A stretch of 64,000 nt of DNA, from positions 1,127,397-1,191,396 of the forward strand of contig NZ_SDMK01000002.1 in assembly GCF_004123295.1 (NCBI RefSeq), read 5' to 3'. Each line of letters opens with the position of its first letter. The stretch's first letter is position 1. The notes beneath the pieces are model-generated. The model searched no databases. It was not told the origin of the DNA and worked only from the letters and a program-made list of their open reading frames with translations. The position numbers and the translations under genes were made by a program. This document shows, one piece after another, positions 8,273-16,435 of the stretch. Source of the stretch: Silvibacterium dinghuense. Lineage in GTDB: Bacteria > Acidobacteriota > Terriglobia > Terriglobales > Acidobacteriaceae.

Positions 8273-8584
8273 ATGCAATCCAATCCGCCACAACCCAAAA
8301 TCGAGCTGGCCAAGAGCGAAAAGTATCAGGAGACCTACGCCAACAGCGTGCAGGTCCGTGCCAGCGTGTGGGATTTCTTCCTCGCCTTCGGCATCGTCCG
8401 TCAGGACTCTCCTGAACAGGTCAACATTGAAAACAGCCAGGGCATCTATCTCAGCCCGCAGCAGGCGAAAGCTCTCTGGAACCTGCTTGGCCAGAATCTC
8501 GTTCAGTACGAGCAGGCCTTCGGCACCATTGCGCTTGAGCCGCATACCCAGCCGGTTCCTATCCCGCGCGGCCCTGTTCACTAG
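8273..8584 (+). CDS. DUF3467 family protein
   Basis: A 103-residue cytoplasmic protein that I recognise as DUF3467: YANSVQVRASVWDFFLAFG followed by a strand-rich middle and an LSPQQAKALWNLLGQNL helix. The function of the family is unknown. The ATG at 8273 is preferred; the frame is open back into tRNA-Leu, which cannot be coding. It sits alone between tRNA-Leu and the end of the flagellar cluster, to which it converges. Confidence 0.8.
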   Translation: MQSNPPQPKIELAKSEKYQETYANSVQVRASVWDFFLAFGIVRQDSPEQVNIENSQGIYLSPQQAKALWNLLGQNLVQYEQAFGTIALEPHTQPVPIPRGPVH

Positions 8585-8704
8585 GTCGTATCCCCATATA
8601 GAAAATGGAGATGTTGTCATCCCACCGCTGCGCGAAACAGTCTTGTCTCGCGCGGCAGTGGGAGCTGCAGTCCTGTTCCGCTCCGCAACAATCCAGCTTG
8701 CCAC

Positions 8705-8729
8705 AAAAGAAAGCGGAGGCCGAAGGCCT
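8705..8729 (-). terminator. Candidate terminator at the end of the flagellar cluster
   Basis: On the minus strand, a 5-bp GC stem with a TTC loop is followed by a T-rich stretch (positions 8713 down to 8705), about 35 nt past the flgL stop. The stem is short, so this is only a candidate. Confidence 0.4.
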
Positions 8730-8763
8730 AGACGGCCAGCGCCGTCCTGCGCACAGCAGACGG

Positions 8764-9663
8764 TCAAATGCTATTGAAGAGCGTGCCCTGTCCGTCGATG
8801 GCGGCAATCAGATCCGTGAGCGATGACTGCTGCGTCTCGGCCGAGCTCAGCTCGGTAGCGGCCGTGGCTGTATCCGTTTCAATCAGCGAGTTCTGCGAGG
8901 ACTTGAGCTGCACTTCCTGGTCCTCGCTGGCGGTGCTCGCCGCTGTCAGCGCGTCAATGGAGTTGTCGATCACTGCCCGCTGCTGCGTAACATAGTCGAG
9001 CGAGGTCGTGAGAGCCGAGAGGTCGGAGGTGGCAGTCGACGACACCGTACCCGAAGAAAAATCGGCAATTAGCGAATTCAGGGTTCCGAGCACATCGGCT
9101 CCCGAAGCGGTGAAGATCTGGTTCCCTGGCACATTCGTCTGAATCTTCTGCCCATTCGCCGTTTCGACATAGCTGACATCACTATCGCCGTTGTAGGTAA
9201 CCGTCGCCGGCGAAGTGCTCGAATCCAGGGTAAAGGGTTCCGTCGTACCCTGGCTGCCGGAAAAGAGATACGTTCCCTGGTAGCTAGTATTTGCCAGCGA
9301 AAGCACCTCGTCGCGAATTCCCGTCAGCTGCGTGGCGATTGTCTCCAGATTGCTGCTGTTCAACGTTCCATCATTGCCTTCCGTGGCCAGGGAAACCGCC
9401 TCATTCAACTGCGACACCACACTGCCAAGCGTGCTGTCGGCCACCTGCAGCATACCCTCAGACGAAGATGCCGTCTGCGAAAAGGTGTCATCGGTGCTGA
9501 TACTGCTGGACAGTGTGATATTCAAGGCAAAAGCAGTCGGATTATCGCCAGGCTCGTTCACCGTCACACCGCTTGAGATCTCATTGGTGATGGCCTCTTC
9601 ATTGGCTGTTGTCGTATCGAGCGCCGACACGGTGTTGTATATGTAGTGGGGATCTACGCGCAT
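8764..9663 (-). CDS. flgL: Flagellar hook-filament junction protein FlgL (HAP3)
   Basis: A 299-residue flagellin-fold protein that joins the hook to the filament together with FlgK. The N-terminal helix (YNTVSALDTTTANEEAITNEISSG) and a C-terminal helical segment (about 215-298) match the paired D0/D1 helices of FlgL. The middle is Ser/Thr-rich, with TYLFSGSQ and an EPF strand region. The ATG at 9663 is preceded by AGGAG at good spacing; the frame extends 7 codons upstream without a better signal. It is the last gene of the cluster, 87 bp after flgK and within the sigma-28 unit. Confidence 0.92.
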   Translation of the reverse strand: MRVDPHYIYNTVSALDTTTANEEAITNEISSGVTVNEPGDNPTAFALNITLSSSISTDDTFSQTASSSEGMLQVADSTLGSVVSQLNEAVSLATEGNDGTLNSSNLETIATQLTGIRDEVLSLANTSYQGTYLFSGSQGTTEPFTLDSSTSPATVTYNGDSDVSYVETANGQKIQTNVPGNQIFTASGADVLGTLNSLIADFSSGTVSSTATSDLSALTTSLDYVTQQRAVIDNSIDALTAASTASEDQEVQLKSSQNSLIETDTATAATELSSAETQQSSLTDLIAAIDGQGTLFNSI

Positions 9664-9750
9664 GCCTGCTCTCCTCTTTTGCAAAAGGCTGATCTTGTCG
9701 CCACAGGCTGCCGACTGCGTGCGCCTGTCTATGGTTTTCGTTGCCCTGCT

Positions 9751-11184
9751 CTAGCTGCTGTACGCCGTTTCCACACCCAGATTGAGCGCAGACAGCATGA
9801 CCGAGTCGAGCGTGCTGAAAAGCTTCGACGCCGCCTCGTAGGACTGCTCGAAAGTCTCGAGCGAGGATGCCTCGTCATTCAGGTTGACGGAACTGAGCGA
9901 ACTGACCTGGGTCTGCAACTGTGTAAGGGAATCCTGCTGCGCCGTATTGTTGACGGTCGCATCGGAGACCATCGTGCCAAGCGTCGAGATCATCGCCGAA
10001 TAGTAGTCTGTCGGCGTCGAACCATCGACGATCGTCTGGTTTTGCAGGTTCACCATATCCAGCAGATTGGTGTCGTCAGAGGAACCTTCGCCGGTAGCCG
10101 CGGCTGCAATCTTGTCGGGATCGGTCATGGCGACAGAGATCGTGGATGCGGCGCCCGTCGAGCTGGTAGGCAGCGTGAAGATGGCTGTGCCTGCATCACC
10201 ATTCACATCGTCGCCCGCCTCATTAACCGTGTTCACCTCGGTGCCGAAGTCGTAGGCCAAGGTATCGAGCGCGGTGCTGATCTCGGGAATATCCTGATCG
10301 CGCACCTCGAGCAGACCGCCGAGCTGACCGCCACCGGAGGCCAGATCGGTGGTCAGATCATTACCTTCGGAGTCATAAATATGGGTCACGCCATCGCTCG
10401 AACCGGTGGTCAACGCATAAGAGCTGCCTTCGGAGACCAGCAGAGCGCCGCTCGAGGTCGTAATGGACAGGCCGTTGTCCTCGGTCGTGACCTGGTGAAT
10501 GCCGATCAGCGAGGAGAGCTGCTGAATATCTTCTTCGCGCTCGTCCTCGAGTGTTCCAGCATCGCTGTTCGGGCTTGTTGACTGGATCTGCTGATTCAAC
10601 GAGGCAATCGCTCCGGTGAGAGAGTTCACCTGCTGGACAATGCTCACGCTCTCCTGATCGATCGAGCTCTGCTGCGCCGACAGCTGCGACGCTGCGTTCT
10701 GAAAGTCATTGGCCAGGGTATCGGCGCTCGACAGCACGCTCTGTCGCAGCGTGGTGCTGGAAGGGTCTGACTCGAGCGACGAGAGCGCGTCGAAGAAGGA
10801 CGTCATATCATCGCCAATTCCGCCGGTCGTGCTACTGCTTGTCGAGGTCGAATCTGAGGTCGAAGTCGTGGTCTGATCGAAGATCTCCTGCACATCATCG
10901 AGCGCCGACAGCCGCGAATCGGTCGCGCTGGCGGCCTGGTTCTGCTGTTGCAGATCCTCCTCGAGCACGGGGTCCCGCTGCGAGACACCGCCGGTCATCG
11001 TCGTGCCGTCGCCGACCAGCCCCTGCTGGAGCGTGATCGGATCGTTCTCCTCAAAAGTCGCCACCTCGCGGGTGTAGCCGGTAGTATTGGCGTTCGAGAC
11101 ATTGTTGGAAACAACTGCCAGCGCCGCCTGATCTGCCTCAAGGGCGCCGCTTGTAATGCTGTAAGCCATATTCAGTGTCGCCAT
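9751..11184 (-). CDS. flgK: Flagellar hook-associated protein FlgK (HAP1)
   Basis: A 477-residue hook-filament junction protein. The N-terminus has the SGALEADQAALAVVSNNVSNANTTGYTRE signature common to axial proteins, with the NTTGY motif. A Ser/Thr-rich central part follows, and the C-terminal helix (LETFEQSYEAASKLFSTLDSVMLSALNL) packs in D0. It is at the short end for FlgK. GGAAGGA precedes the ATG. It lies downstream of flgM-flgN and is exported by the flagellar type III apparatus. Confidence 0.93.
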   Translation of the reverse strand: MATLNMAYSITSGALEADQAALAVVSNNVSNANTTGYTREVATFEENDPITLQQGLVGDGTTMTGGVSQRDPVLEEDLQQQNQAASATDSRLSALDDVQEIFDQTTTSTSDSTSTSSSTTGGIGDDMTSFFDALSSLESDPSSTTLRQSVLSSADTLANDFQNAASQLSAQQSSIDQESVSIVQQVNSLTGAIASLNQQIQSTSPNSDAGTLEDEREEDIQQLSSLIGIHQVTTEDNGLSITTSSGALLVSEGSSYALTTGSSDGVTHIYDSEGNDLTTDLASGGGQLGGLLEVRDQDIPEISTALDTLAYDFGTEVNTVNEAGDDVNGDAGTAIFTLPTSSTGAASTISVAMTDPDKIAAAATGEGSSDDTNLLDMVNLQNQTIVDGSTPTDYYSAMISTLGTMVSDATVNNTAQQDSLTQLQTQVSSLSSVNLNDEASSLETFEQSYEAASKLFSTLDSVMLSALNLGVETAYSS

Positions 11185-11260
11185 TGCCGTCTATCCTTCC
11201 CCGCCAATCTGTCAGACTGGTACCACCCTGCTATGTACACTCCAGCTATATGCGTTTCAG

Positions 11261-11566
11261 TTATGCGCGCTCCAGGCGGACATGATGTGCCCGGCGCAAC
11301 AGCCGCAGATTCCGCGCCGTCTTCTCAAGCAGCGCGCCAAAGATTCGGTGTGCCTGCATGAGCTCGCGGGACGGGACAGTGCGCTGTCCCGTCGCGGCCA
11401 GCGCAGAAGCCTCTTCGAGGAGTTGCTCGAGGACCGGGCGATCCACATATGTCAGGGCCCGAATCGCGCGCTCTTCGAGTTCGAGCAGGGACTCCACCCG
11501 CATTCCGTCACCCACAACCGCCATTCCCGAAGCTGTTTCTGCACCCGTCACATTCCAGAAACTCAT
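11261..11566 (-). CDS. FlgN-like flagellar export chaperone
   Basis: A 101-residue, mostly helical protein with an LLELEERAIRALTY helix near residue 26 and a second long helix from about 65 onward. No sequence motif proves the family. It is called FlgN-like because it overlaps the flgM stop by 4 bp (ATGA) and directly precedes flgK and flgL, the clients of FlgN, in the canonical flgM-flgN-flgK-flgL order. Confidence 0.65.
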   Translation of the reverse strand: MSFWNVTGAETASGMAVVGDGMRVESLLELEERAIRALTYVDRPVLEQLLEEASALAATGQRTVPSRELMQAHRIFGALLEKTARNLRLLRRAHHVRLERA

Positions 11567-11874
11567 CCGTTCGCTCCACCCAGCATGTGTTCGATCACCT
11601 TGCCGGCTACTTCACTGGAAGGCACACTGTAGGTGCCGCTTGCCAGCGCTGATTGCATTGCGGCGACCTTTTCGCCGCGCACCTCGGACGCCGTACTGCT
11701 GGCCGCACTGGCCGCAGTTCCGGCGGTACTCAGCGAGGCCGTATCGATGGTTGCCTGCGATGCCGATGCGAACTCTGCGCCAGTTGCTATTGCAGAATGC
11801 GGGTCCGCAGTATTACCTGCCTGCGCTGCGCCGGAAACCGCACCGCCCTGCAGGAAATCTCCAGAAATCTTCAT
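11563..11874 (-). CDS. flgM: Anti-sigma-28 factor FlgM
   Basis: A 103-residue protein with a low-complexity Ala/Ser-rich N-terminal half, expected to be disordered and exported. The C-terminal half has the FlgM signature EVRGEKVAAMQSALASGTYSV followed by the helix SEVAGKVIEHML, which binds FliA. FlgM keeps sigma-28 inactive until hook completion allows its secretion. The gene follows a sigma-28 promoter by 20 bp, giving the usual autoregulatory loop with fliA in the same cluster. Confidence 0.87.
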   Translation of the reverse strand: MKISGDFLQGGAVSGAAQAGNTADPHSAIATGAEFASASQATIDTASLSTAGTAASAASSTASEVRGEKVAAMQSALASGTYSVPSSEVAGKVIEHMLGGANG

Positions 11875-11894
11875 AACTTGCTCCTCGCTTTACC

Positions 11895-11921
11895 TTATCG
11901 GCAACAGCTTGAAGCACTTTA
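11895..11921 (-). promoter_or_regulatory. Sigma-28 (FliA) promoter of flgM-flgN-flgK-flgL
   Basis: On the minus strand this reads TAAAGTGC, 11 nt, GCCGATAA. It matches the consensus TAAAGTTT-N11-GCCGATAA in the full -10 box, the exact spacer and 6 of 8 bases of the -35. It overlaps the flgJ stop and lies 20 nt before the flgM ATG, so it is placed to start the late unit. Confidence 0.88.
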
Positions 11922-12302
11922 GTAATTTGGAGCGGCCTTCCCTCCCATATTTCCCATTTTGAGATTCGCACTGTCCGAAGCGACTTCAGGCGACGTATCG
12001 GAGGCTCCGAGCTGAGAAAGAATCTTCGTCGCGATACCGAAGCCTCCGTGCTCGGAGAGCGCTTTTCCAAAGATCTCCGAGCCCAGACTCATCAGTGTCG
12101 ACTCGCTTCCTTCCTCTTCGTCATCATCCTGGCCATCGACATCATTGGAAAACAGCGGATCCTTCTGCAAGGGCTTGAGAAACTCCTGCATCAGGCTCGA
12201 CTCAAATTCGTGCGCCGCCGAGCGCAGCTTCTCCTGCTTCGCCGGGTCCAGGGCCGAAGCCATGCCATTTGCCGCCATTCCAGAACTCACCTTCTCGATC
12301 AC
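11919..12302 (-). CDS. flgJ: FlgJ-type rod-binding protein (no hydrolase domain)
   Basis: A 127-residue protein corresponding only to the N-terminal rod-binding/capping domain of FlgJ: KLRSAAHEFESSLMQEFLKPLQ, an acidic linker, then STLMSLGSEIFGKALSEHGGFGIA. The C-terminal peptidoglycan hydrolase domain of enterobacterial FlgJ is missing, so wall penetration must rely on another enzyme. The start is a GTG overlapping the flgI stop by 4 bp (GTGA), showing translational coupling. Confidence 0.85.
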   Translation of the reverse strand: MIEKVSSGMAANGMASALDPAKQEKLRSAAHEFESSLMQEFLKPLQKDPLFSNDVDGQDDDEEEGSESTLMSLGSEIFGKALSEHGGFGIATKILSQLGASDTSPEVASDSANLKMGNMGGKAAPNY

Positions 12303-13537
12303 ATGACCTCCAGTTCCGCTTCCAGTGCTCCTGCCTCTTTCATCGCCTGCAGAATCGAAATAATGTCCCGTGCCGTTGCCCCGATCGATTGCAGGTTCTG
12401 CACCAGGTCATCGACCGAGGCTCCGGCCTTCAGTTCAATCCCACTGGCCGGCTTGTCCTGCGCCTGAATCGAGGTCTGCTGCACCACCTGCGTGGTGCCC
12501 GCGCTCATAGGCCCAGGCTGAGAGACCTGATACTCGCTCACCACATTCACCGAGAGGCCACCGTGGAGAATCGAAACTGGCTGCAGGCGCACCTCGCCGC
12601 CGATCACCACCGTCCCCGTCCTTTCATTCACAACCACGCGGGCACGTGGATAGACACTCACCTCGACCGCCTCGATCTCCGCCAGCAGCTCCGGGATATC
12701 CTCACCTTCCCGGGCTGCAATCTCAATGCTCCGGCTATCGACGGCGTGCGCCACGGTGCGTTTGAGCTGCGTGTTGATCGATGAGGCCATTTCCTCCGCA
12801 GTCCGGAAATCCGGATCGTTCAACAGCAGCGTCAGATGGCGCATCTTGCTTAAATCAAGCGGCACCGAACGCTCGACAATCCCTCCCGACGGAATGAGCC
12901 CGGTGGTGGGATGGTTCAGAGATCGGCTGTTGCCGTTGGTGGCGACCGTATAACCGCCCAGCACCAGCGGTCCCTGCGCTTCGGCATAGATCTGCCCATC
13001 GGGACCATAGAGCGGCGTCATCAGCAACAGCCCGCCCTCAATGGAGCGTGCATCTCCGGCCGAGGAAACGGTCACATCCAAACGGTTGCCGGGCTGAGCA
13101 AAGGGTGGCAGAGTCGCAGCAATGAAGACGGCAGCCATGTTTTGAGTCCGCAGCGACGAGGTGGTGGAGTTGTTGGGTAGATTCACCCCCATGCGCAGCA
13201 GCGTCGAGATCAGGGTCTGAATGGGAAAGACGGTCTGCGTACTGTCACCGGTTCCCTTCAGGCCAACCACGATTCCATAGCCCACGAGCTGGTTATCACG
13301 AATGCCTTCCACCGAGGCAATGTCCTTGATACGTGCCCGCTTGGTCGGCACCGGTGTTGCAGGTTGCGATGGAGACAAGACCGCAGCTCTCTGCGTTCCA
13401 GCGGCCCCAGGAGAGCCTGCGACCTGAGCCAGTAGCTGCCCGCAGACTGCCAACGCAAGCATTCCCAGCAGGAAAAACACAGCTCTGCTCAGTCCTGCCA
13501 TCCCCCTGCTTCGTCTGACCACTTCCTCAGCCCGCAT
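12299..13537 (-). CDS. flgI: Flagellar P-ring protein FlgI
   Basis: A 412-residue periplasmic P-ring protein with a hydrophobic signal peptide (about 13-39) and the FlgI hallmarks RIKDIASVEGIRDNQLVGYGIVVGL and GTGDSTQTVFP. The IGGEVRL region and a C-terminal DLVQNLQSIGATARDIISILQAMKEAGAL-type block complete the match. The ATG at 13537 has GAGGAG at ideal spacing; an in-frame GTG six codons earlier is less likely because that ribosome-binding site would lie inside the gene. Together with FlgH it forms the bushing of a diderm flagellum. Confidence 0.95.
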   Translation of the reverse strand: MRAEEVVRRSRGMAGLSRAVFFLLGMLALAVCGQLLAQVAGSPGAAGTQRAAVLSPSQPATPVPTKRARIKDIASVEGIRDNQLVGYGIVVGLKGTGDSTQTVFPIQTLISTLLRMGVNLPNNSTTSSLRTQNMAAVFIAATLPPFAQPGNRLDVTVSSAGDARSIEGGLLLMTPLYGPDGQIYAEAQGPLVLGGYTVATNGNSRSLNHPTTGLIPSGGIVERSVPLDLSKMRHLTLLLNDPDFRTAEEMASSINTQLKRTVAHAVDSRSIEIAAREGEDIPELLAEIEAVEVSVYPRARVVVNERTGTVVIGGEVRLQPVSILHGGLSVNVVSEYQVSQPGPMSAGTTQVVQQTSIQAQDKPASGIELKAGASVDDLVQNLQSIGATARDIISILQAMKEAGALEAELEVM

Positions 13538-13570
13538 TGCCTTCTCCTCTGCCACCCTTGTCAGCCTTGT

Positions 13571-14311
13571 TCAGAACACCAGCAGCTTCATCAGGAAGCG
13601 CACTACCGGGTTCTGGCGGTAGGTGTAGTCGTTGACGATGCCTTTGCCCACCACCTCGAGCTCAAGATCAGAAATGCTTGTTGAAGTCACCTGGTTGTAG
13701 TTGCTGATATCTTCCGGTCGCACCAGCCCGCGCAGCTTGATGGTCTGCGTCTGCTGGCTGAAGGAGAGCTCGCGCACCGCCTGAATGACCAGCATCCCAT
13801 TGGGCAGCTCGTCGACTACCTCACCACCGATGGTTGTGCTCAGGCTCGAATCCGTCACCGACTGGCCCTGCGCCGTCAGCCCCGAAGACGAGGACTGGTT
13901 CAACAGATTGTTGAGCGCATTGCCACCAGTCAGCTTGCCCAGCAGTTCCGTCACATTCGAGGCTGCCGTTGTGGCGCGCGAGTTCTTCACTGTGCCGTCG
14001 GTCGACGCAGTCAGGCTCTCCGAGACCACGATGGCGATCGGATCGTGAATGTGCGCGGCCCGCACATCGCTGCTCAGCCGCGTCATCCGCCCGTTATCCA
14101 CCCAGATTGAGCCGGGAGTGCGCGTGACCTGAGGAATCTCGGCCCTGACCCGCGCAATATACGCATTGAGCGCCGCATCGGGCGGTGTCTGCTTCGATGC
14201 CTGTGGCTGCTTCTTCTTGCTCTTGTCTCCGAGCGCCAGCGGCACCAGCAACAGACAAACCAGGCAGAGTGTTACGCAGCGATCGCTTCGTCTTCCGCGT
14301 CTCTGAGTCAT
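13571..14311 (-). CDS. flgH: Flagellar L-ring protein FlgH
   Basis: A 246-residue protein with an N-terminal signal segment and the FlgH features SIWVDNGRMTRLSSDVRAAHIHDPIAIVVSE, GEVVDELPNGMLVIQAVRE and LRGLVRPEDIS. FlgH is normally a lipoprotein. Here the hydrophobic segment is followed by Asp-Lys-Ser-Lys without a cysteine, and no clear lipobox is visible. The ATG at 14311 overlaps the flgA stop by 4 bp; the frame is open 24 codons upstream, inside flgA. Confidence 0.93.
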   Translation of the reverse strand: MTQRRGRRSDRCVTLCLVCLLLVPLALGDKSKKKQPQASKQTPPDAALNAYIARVRAEIPQVTRTPGSIWVDNGRMTRLSSDVRAAHIHDPIAIVVSESLTASTDGTVKNSRATTAASNVTELLGKLTGGNALNNLLNQSSSSGLTAQGQSVTDSSLSTTIGGEVVDELPNGMLVIQAVRELSFSQQTQTIKLRGLVRPEDISNYNQVTSTSISDLELEVVGKGIVNDYTYRQNPVVRFLMKLLVF

Positions 14312-14736
14312 GGCCTGCTCCAGCCTGCAGGCGCAGACAACTCTACGGAACCGGGTCCGCGCACGACTCCGCGCAACAGCCATCCGCTTCCCAGGCGAAC
14401 CACAATCTCTCCCCCGATCGGCGCCGACTGCGCCGCAACGCCACTCAGGCGAATGTGCGCCGTGCCATCCTGCCAGACCGTCACCGGCATGCCGGCCTTG
14501 ACCACGATCGGCGCCGGCAACGCTTTAGCCTCCGCATAGCCGAGAGGCTCTTTCAAACGCTGACCGATGGGATCAAGTTGAAGATGCGCAGGCCACTCCG
14601 GATGAGCGCAGTCGCGCATGCGGAGCCAGTCGCGGCGTGTCGTAGCGTCGTGGACGACCGCCTCGACGCGCTCTCCCGTGCAGCTTTTATTTCCCGCGCC
14701 AAGAAGCATGGCGGCCAGCAGCCATGGGACACTCAT
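14308..14736 (-). CDS. flgA: FlgA, P-ring assembly chaperone (SAF domain)
   Basis: A 142-residue exported protein. After a short signal peptide, the C-terminal half has the SAF-type region VKAGMPVTVWQDGTAHIRLSGVA followed by GEIVVRLGSGWLLRGVV, as in FlgA. It is short for the family and reduced at the N-terminal end. Its position between flgG and flgH and its 4-bp overlap with flgH fit the role of chaperoning FlgI in the periplasm. Confidence 0.82.
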   Translation of the reverse strand: MSVPWLLAAMLLGAGNKSCTGERVEAVVHDATTRRDWLRMRDCAHPEWPAHLQLDPIGQRLKEPLGYAEAKALPAPIVVKAGMPVTVWQDGTAHIRLSGVAAQSAPIGGEIVVRLGSGWLLRGVVRGPGSVELSAPAGWSRP

Positions 14737-14750
14737 GGAGGTGTCTTCCT

Positions 14751-15539
14751 TTACTTGATCATGTTGTTGACCTGGCTGTACATGTTGTCGGCCGCGGTGA
14801 CCACCTTCGAGTTGCTTTCATAGGCCCGCTGCGCCAGCACCATCTGTACAAAGGCACCCACCACGTCAACATTCGAATTTTCGAGATAGCCTTGCTGCAG
14901 GGTTCCCACGCCTTCGGTGCCCCCGGGATTGCCCAGCACGGCATCGCCGGAAGAGAGCGTCGCAGTGAAGAGATTCGAACCGATGCTCTCGAGACCGCCC
15001 TGATTCGTAAATGTAGCCAGCTGGATCTGGCCAAGCTGCGATGGATTTGTCTGCCCCGGCAAGGTTGCATTCACCACGCCGTACTGGGTGATCGTTACCG
15101 CAGTGGCCGTGGTCGGAATCGTGATAGCCGGCACCAGCTCATCGCCTTGCGCATCGACGATCGTGCCCTGGTTGTTCAGAAAGAAATTGCCTGCCCGTGT
15201 ATACGCAAGCGTGCCGTCCGGACGTTGCACCTGGAAGAAGCCATTGCCCTGGATAGCGAGATCGAGGGGATTGTTCGTCTGGTTCAGATCACCCTGCGTC
15301 ATGATGATCTCGGTAGCTGCAGACTTCGTACCAAGACCAATCTGCAGACCAGCGGAAACCGTCTGCTGGCTTTGCGCCGCGCCCGGTGTGATCAGGTTCT
15401 GATAGATCATGTCCTGGAACTGCAACGAACGCTGGCGAAAGCCTACGGTTGAAGAGTTCGCCAGGTTATTGGCAATCGTGTCGAGATTCAGCTGCTGCGC
15501 GCTCATACCGCTGGCCGCCGTATACAGTGCCCGGATCAT
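14751..15539 (-). CDS. flgG: Distal rod protein FlgG
   Basis: A 262-residue axial protein, the usual FlgG length. It starts MIRALYTAASGMSAQQLNLDTIANNLAN and continues with GFFQV, YTRAGNF and the C-terminal ENSNVDVVGAFVQMVLAQRAYESNSKVV block typical of rod and hook proteins. AGGAGGG precedes the ATG. It follows flgF, as in many genomes. Confidence 0.95.
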   Translation of the reverse strand: MIRALYTAASGMSAQQLNLDTIANNLANSSTVGFRQRSLQFQDMIYQNLITPGAAQSQQTVSAGLQIGLGTKSAATEIIMTQGDLNQTNNPLDLAIQGNGFFQVQRPDGTLAYTRAGNFFLNNQGTIVDAQGDELVPAITIPTTATAVTITQYGVVNATLPGQTNPSQLGQIQLATFTNQGGLESIGSNLFTATLSSGDAVLGNPGGTEGVGTLQQGYLENSNVDVVGAFVQMVLAQRAYESNSKVVTAADNMYSQVNNMIK

Positions 15540-15634
15540 TGCCTTCCCGCCCTCCTGCCTGCCGTTTGCGACAGGCCATGTTTCCCCTTGTTTCTGCTGC
15601 CGGTCCCGTCTTCCATTCCGTCAGCGCTTCACTC

Positions 15635-16369
15635 TTAAACCTTCGGCAGCACTTCGCTCGCAGTCTTGTCGAGATTGCCGTCAAAAACCGTCAACGCCTT
15701 CTGCATCATCTCGGCCTGACGCTGCACGAGAATCAGCTGCAATGTTCCCTCGATCACATCCTGGTTCGAGCCTTCGAGCGCCCCCTGCCGCACCTCCGGT
15801 TTTGCAGCGACCGGCTTGGCCTTGCCTGCGGGGGCATAGAGGCTGGTGCCCTCAGGGTTCAGGTCTTCGGGCGCCGCAAAGTTCCATAGGCCGAGCGTCG
15901 TCACCACCGCTCCATCCACCGAGACTTCCCCATCAGAGCTGACGACAAATTCACCGACCGGCAGCGTGATCGGCTGATTTTTGACATTGAGCACCGGATG
16001 TCCATCCGCCGTCATCAGCACTCCCGCTGACGAGCGTTGGAACTGTCCGCTGCGCGTGTAGCGAATGCCGTTCTCCGTCTGCACCGCGAAGAAACCTTGC
16101 CCTTGCAGAGCAAGATCGAAGGGATTACCGGTCGGAGCCAGAGCTCCCTGGCTGAGGTTGAGTACATTGCCGGCGAGAATGCCGAAATCATTCACCGTCC
16201 GGTTGAGCTGGGAACCCAAGGCATCGGGTCCCATCACAGCGCCGCGAAAGAATTCGCGTTCGGCGCGGAAGCCGCGGGTGCTGGCGTTTGAGAGATTGCT
16301 GGCCGCCGCATCGAGCGCCTCGGTGCGCGCCAGCAGGCCGGAATATGCTGCGTAAAATCCACTGCTCAT
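15635..16369 (-). CDS. flgF: Proximal rod protein FlgF
   Basis: A 244-residue rod protein with the axial N-terminal motif (YAAYSGLLARTEALDAAASNLSNASTRGF), the GFFAV and YTRSGQF core and the C-terminal SNQDVIEGTLQLILVQRQAEMMQKAL helix. It differs from FlgG in the N-terminal motif (NASTRGF), and its order immediately before flgG supports FlgF. Confidence 0.9.
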   Translation of the reverse strand: MSSGFYAAYSGLLARTEALDAAASNLSNASTRGFRAEREFFRGAVMGPDALGSQLNRTVNDFGILAGNVLNLSQGALAPTGNPFDLALQGQGFFAVQTENGIRYTRSGQFQRSSAGVLMTADGHPVLNVKNQPITLPVGEFVVSSDGEVSVDGAVVTTLGLWNFAAPEDLNPEGTSLYAPAGKAKPVAAKPEVRQGALEGSNQDVIEGTLQLILVQRQAEMMQKALTVFDGNLDKTASEVLPKV

Positions 16370-16435
16370 GTCGATCCCTCACGGAAGAAAGTTGCAAAAC
16401 ATAGACCGGAAGACCGGTCATGAGATAAGGGAGCT

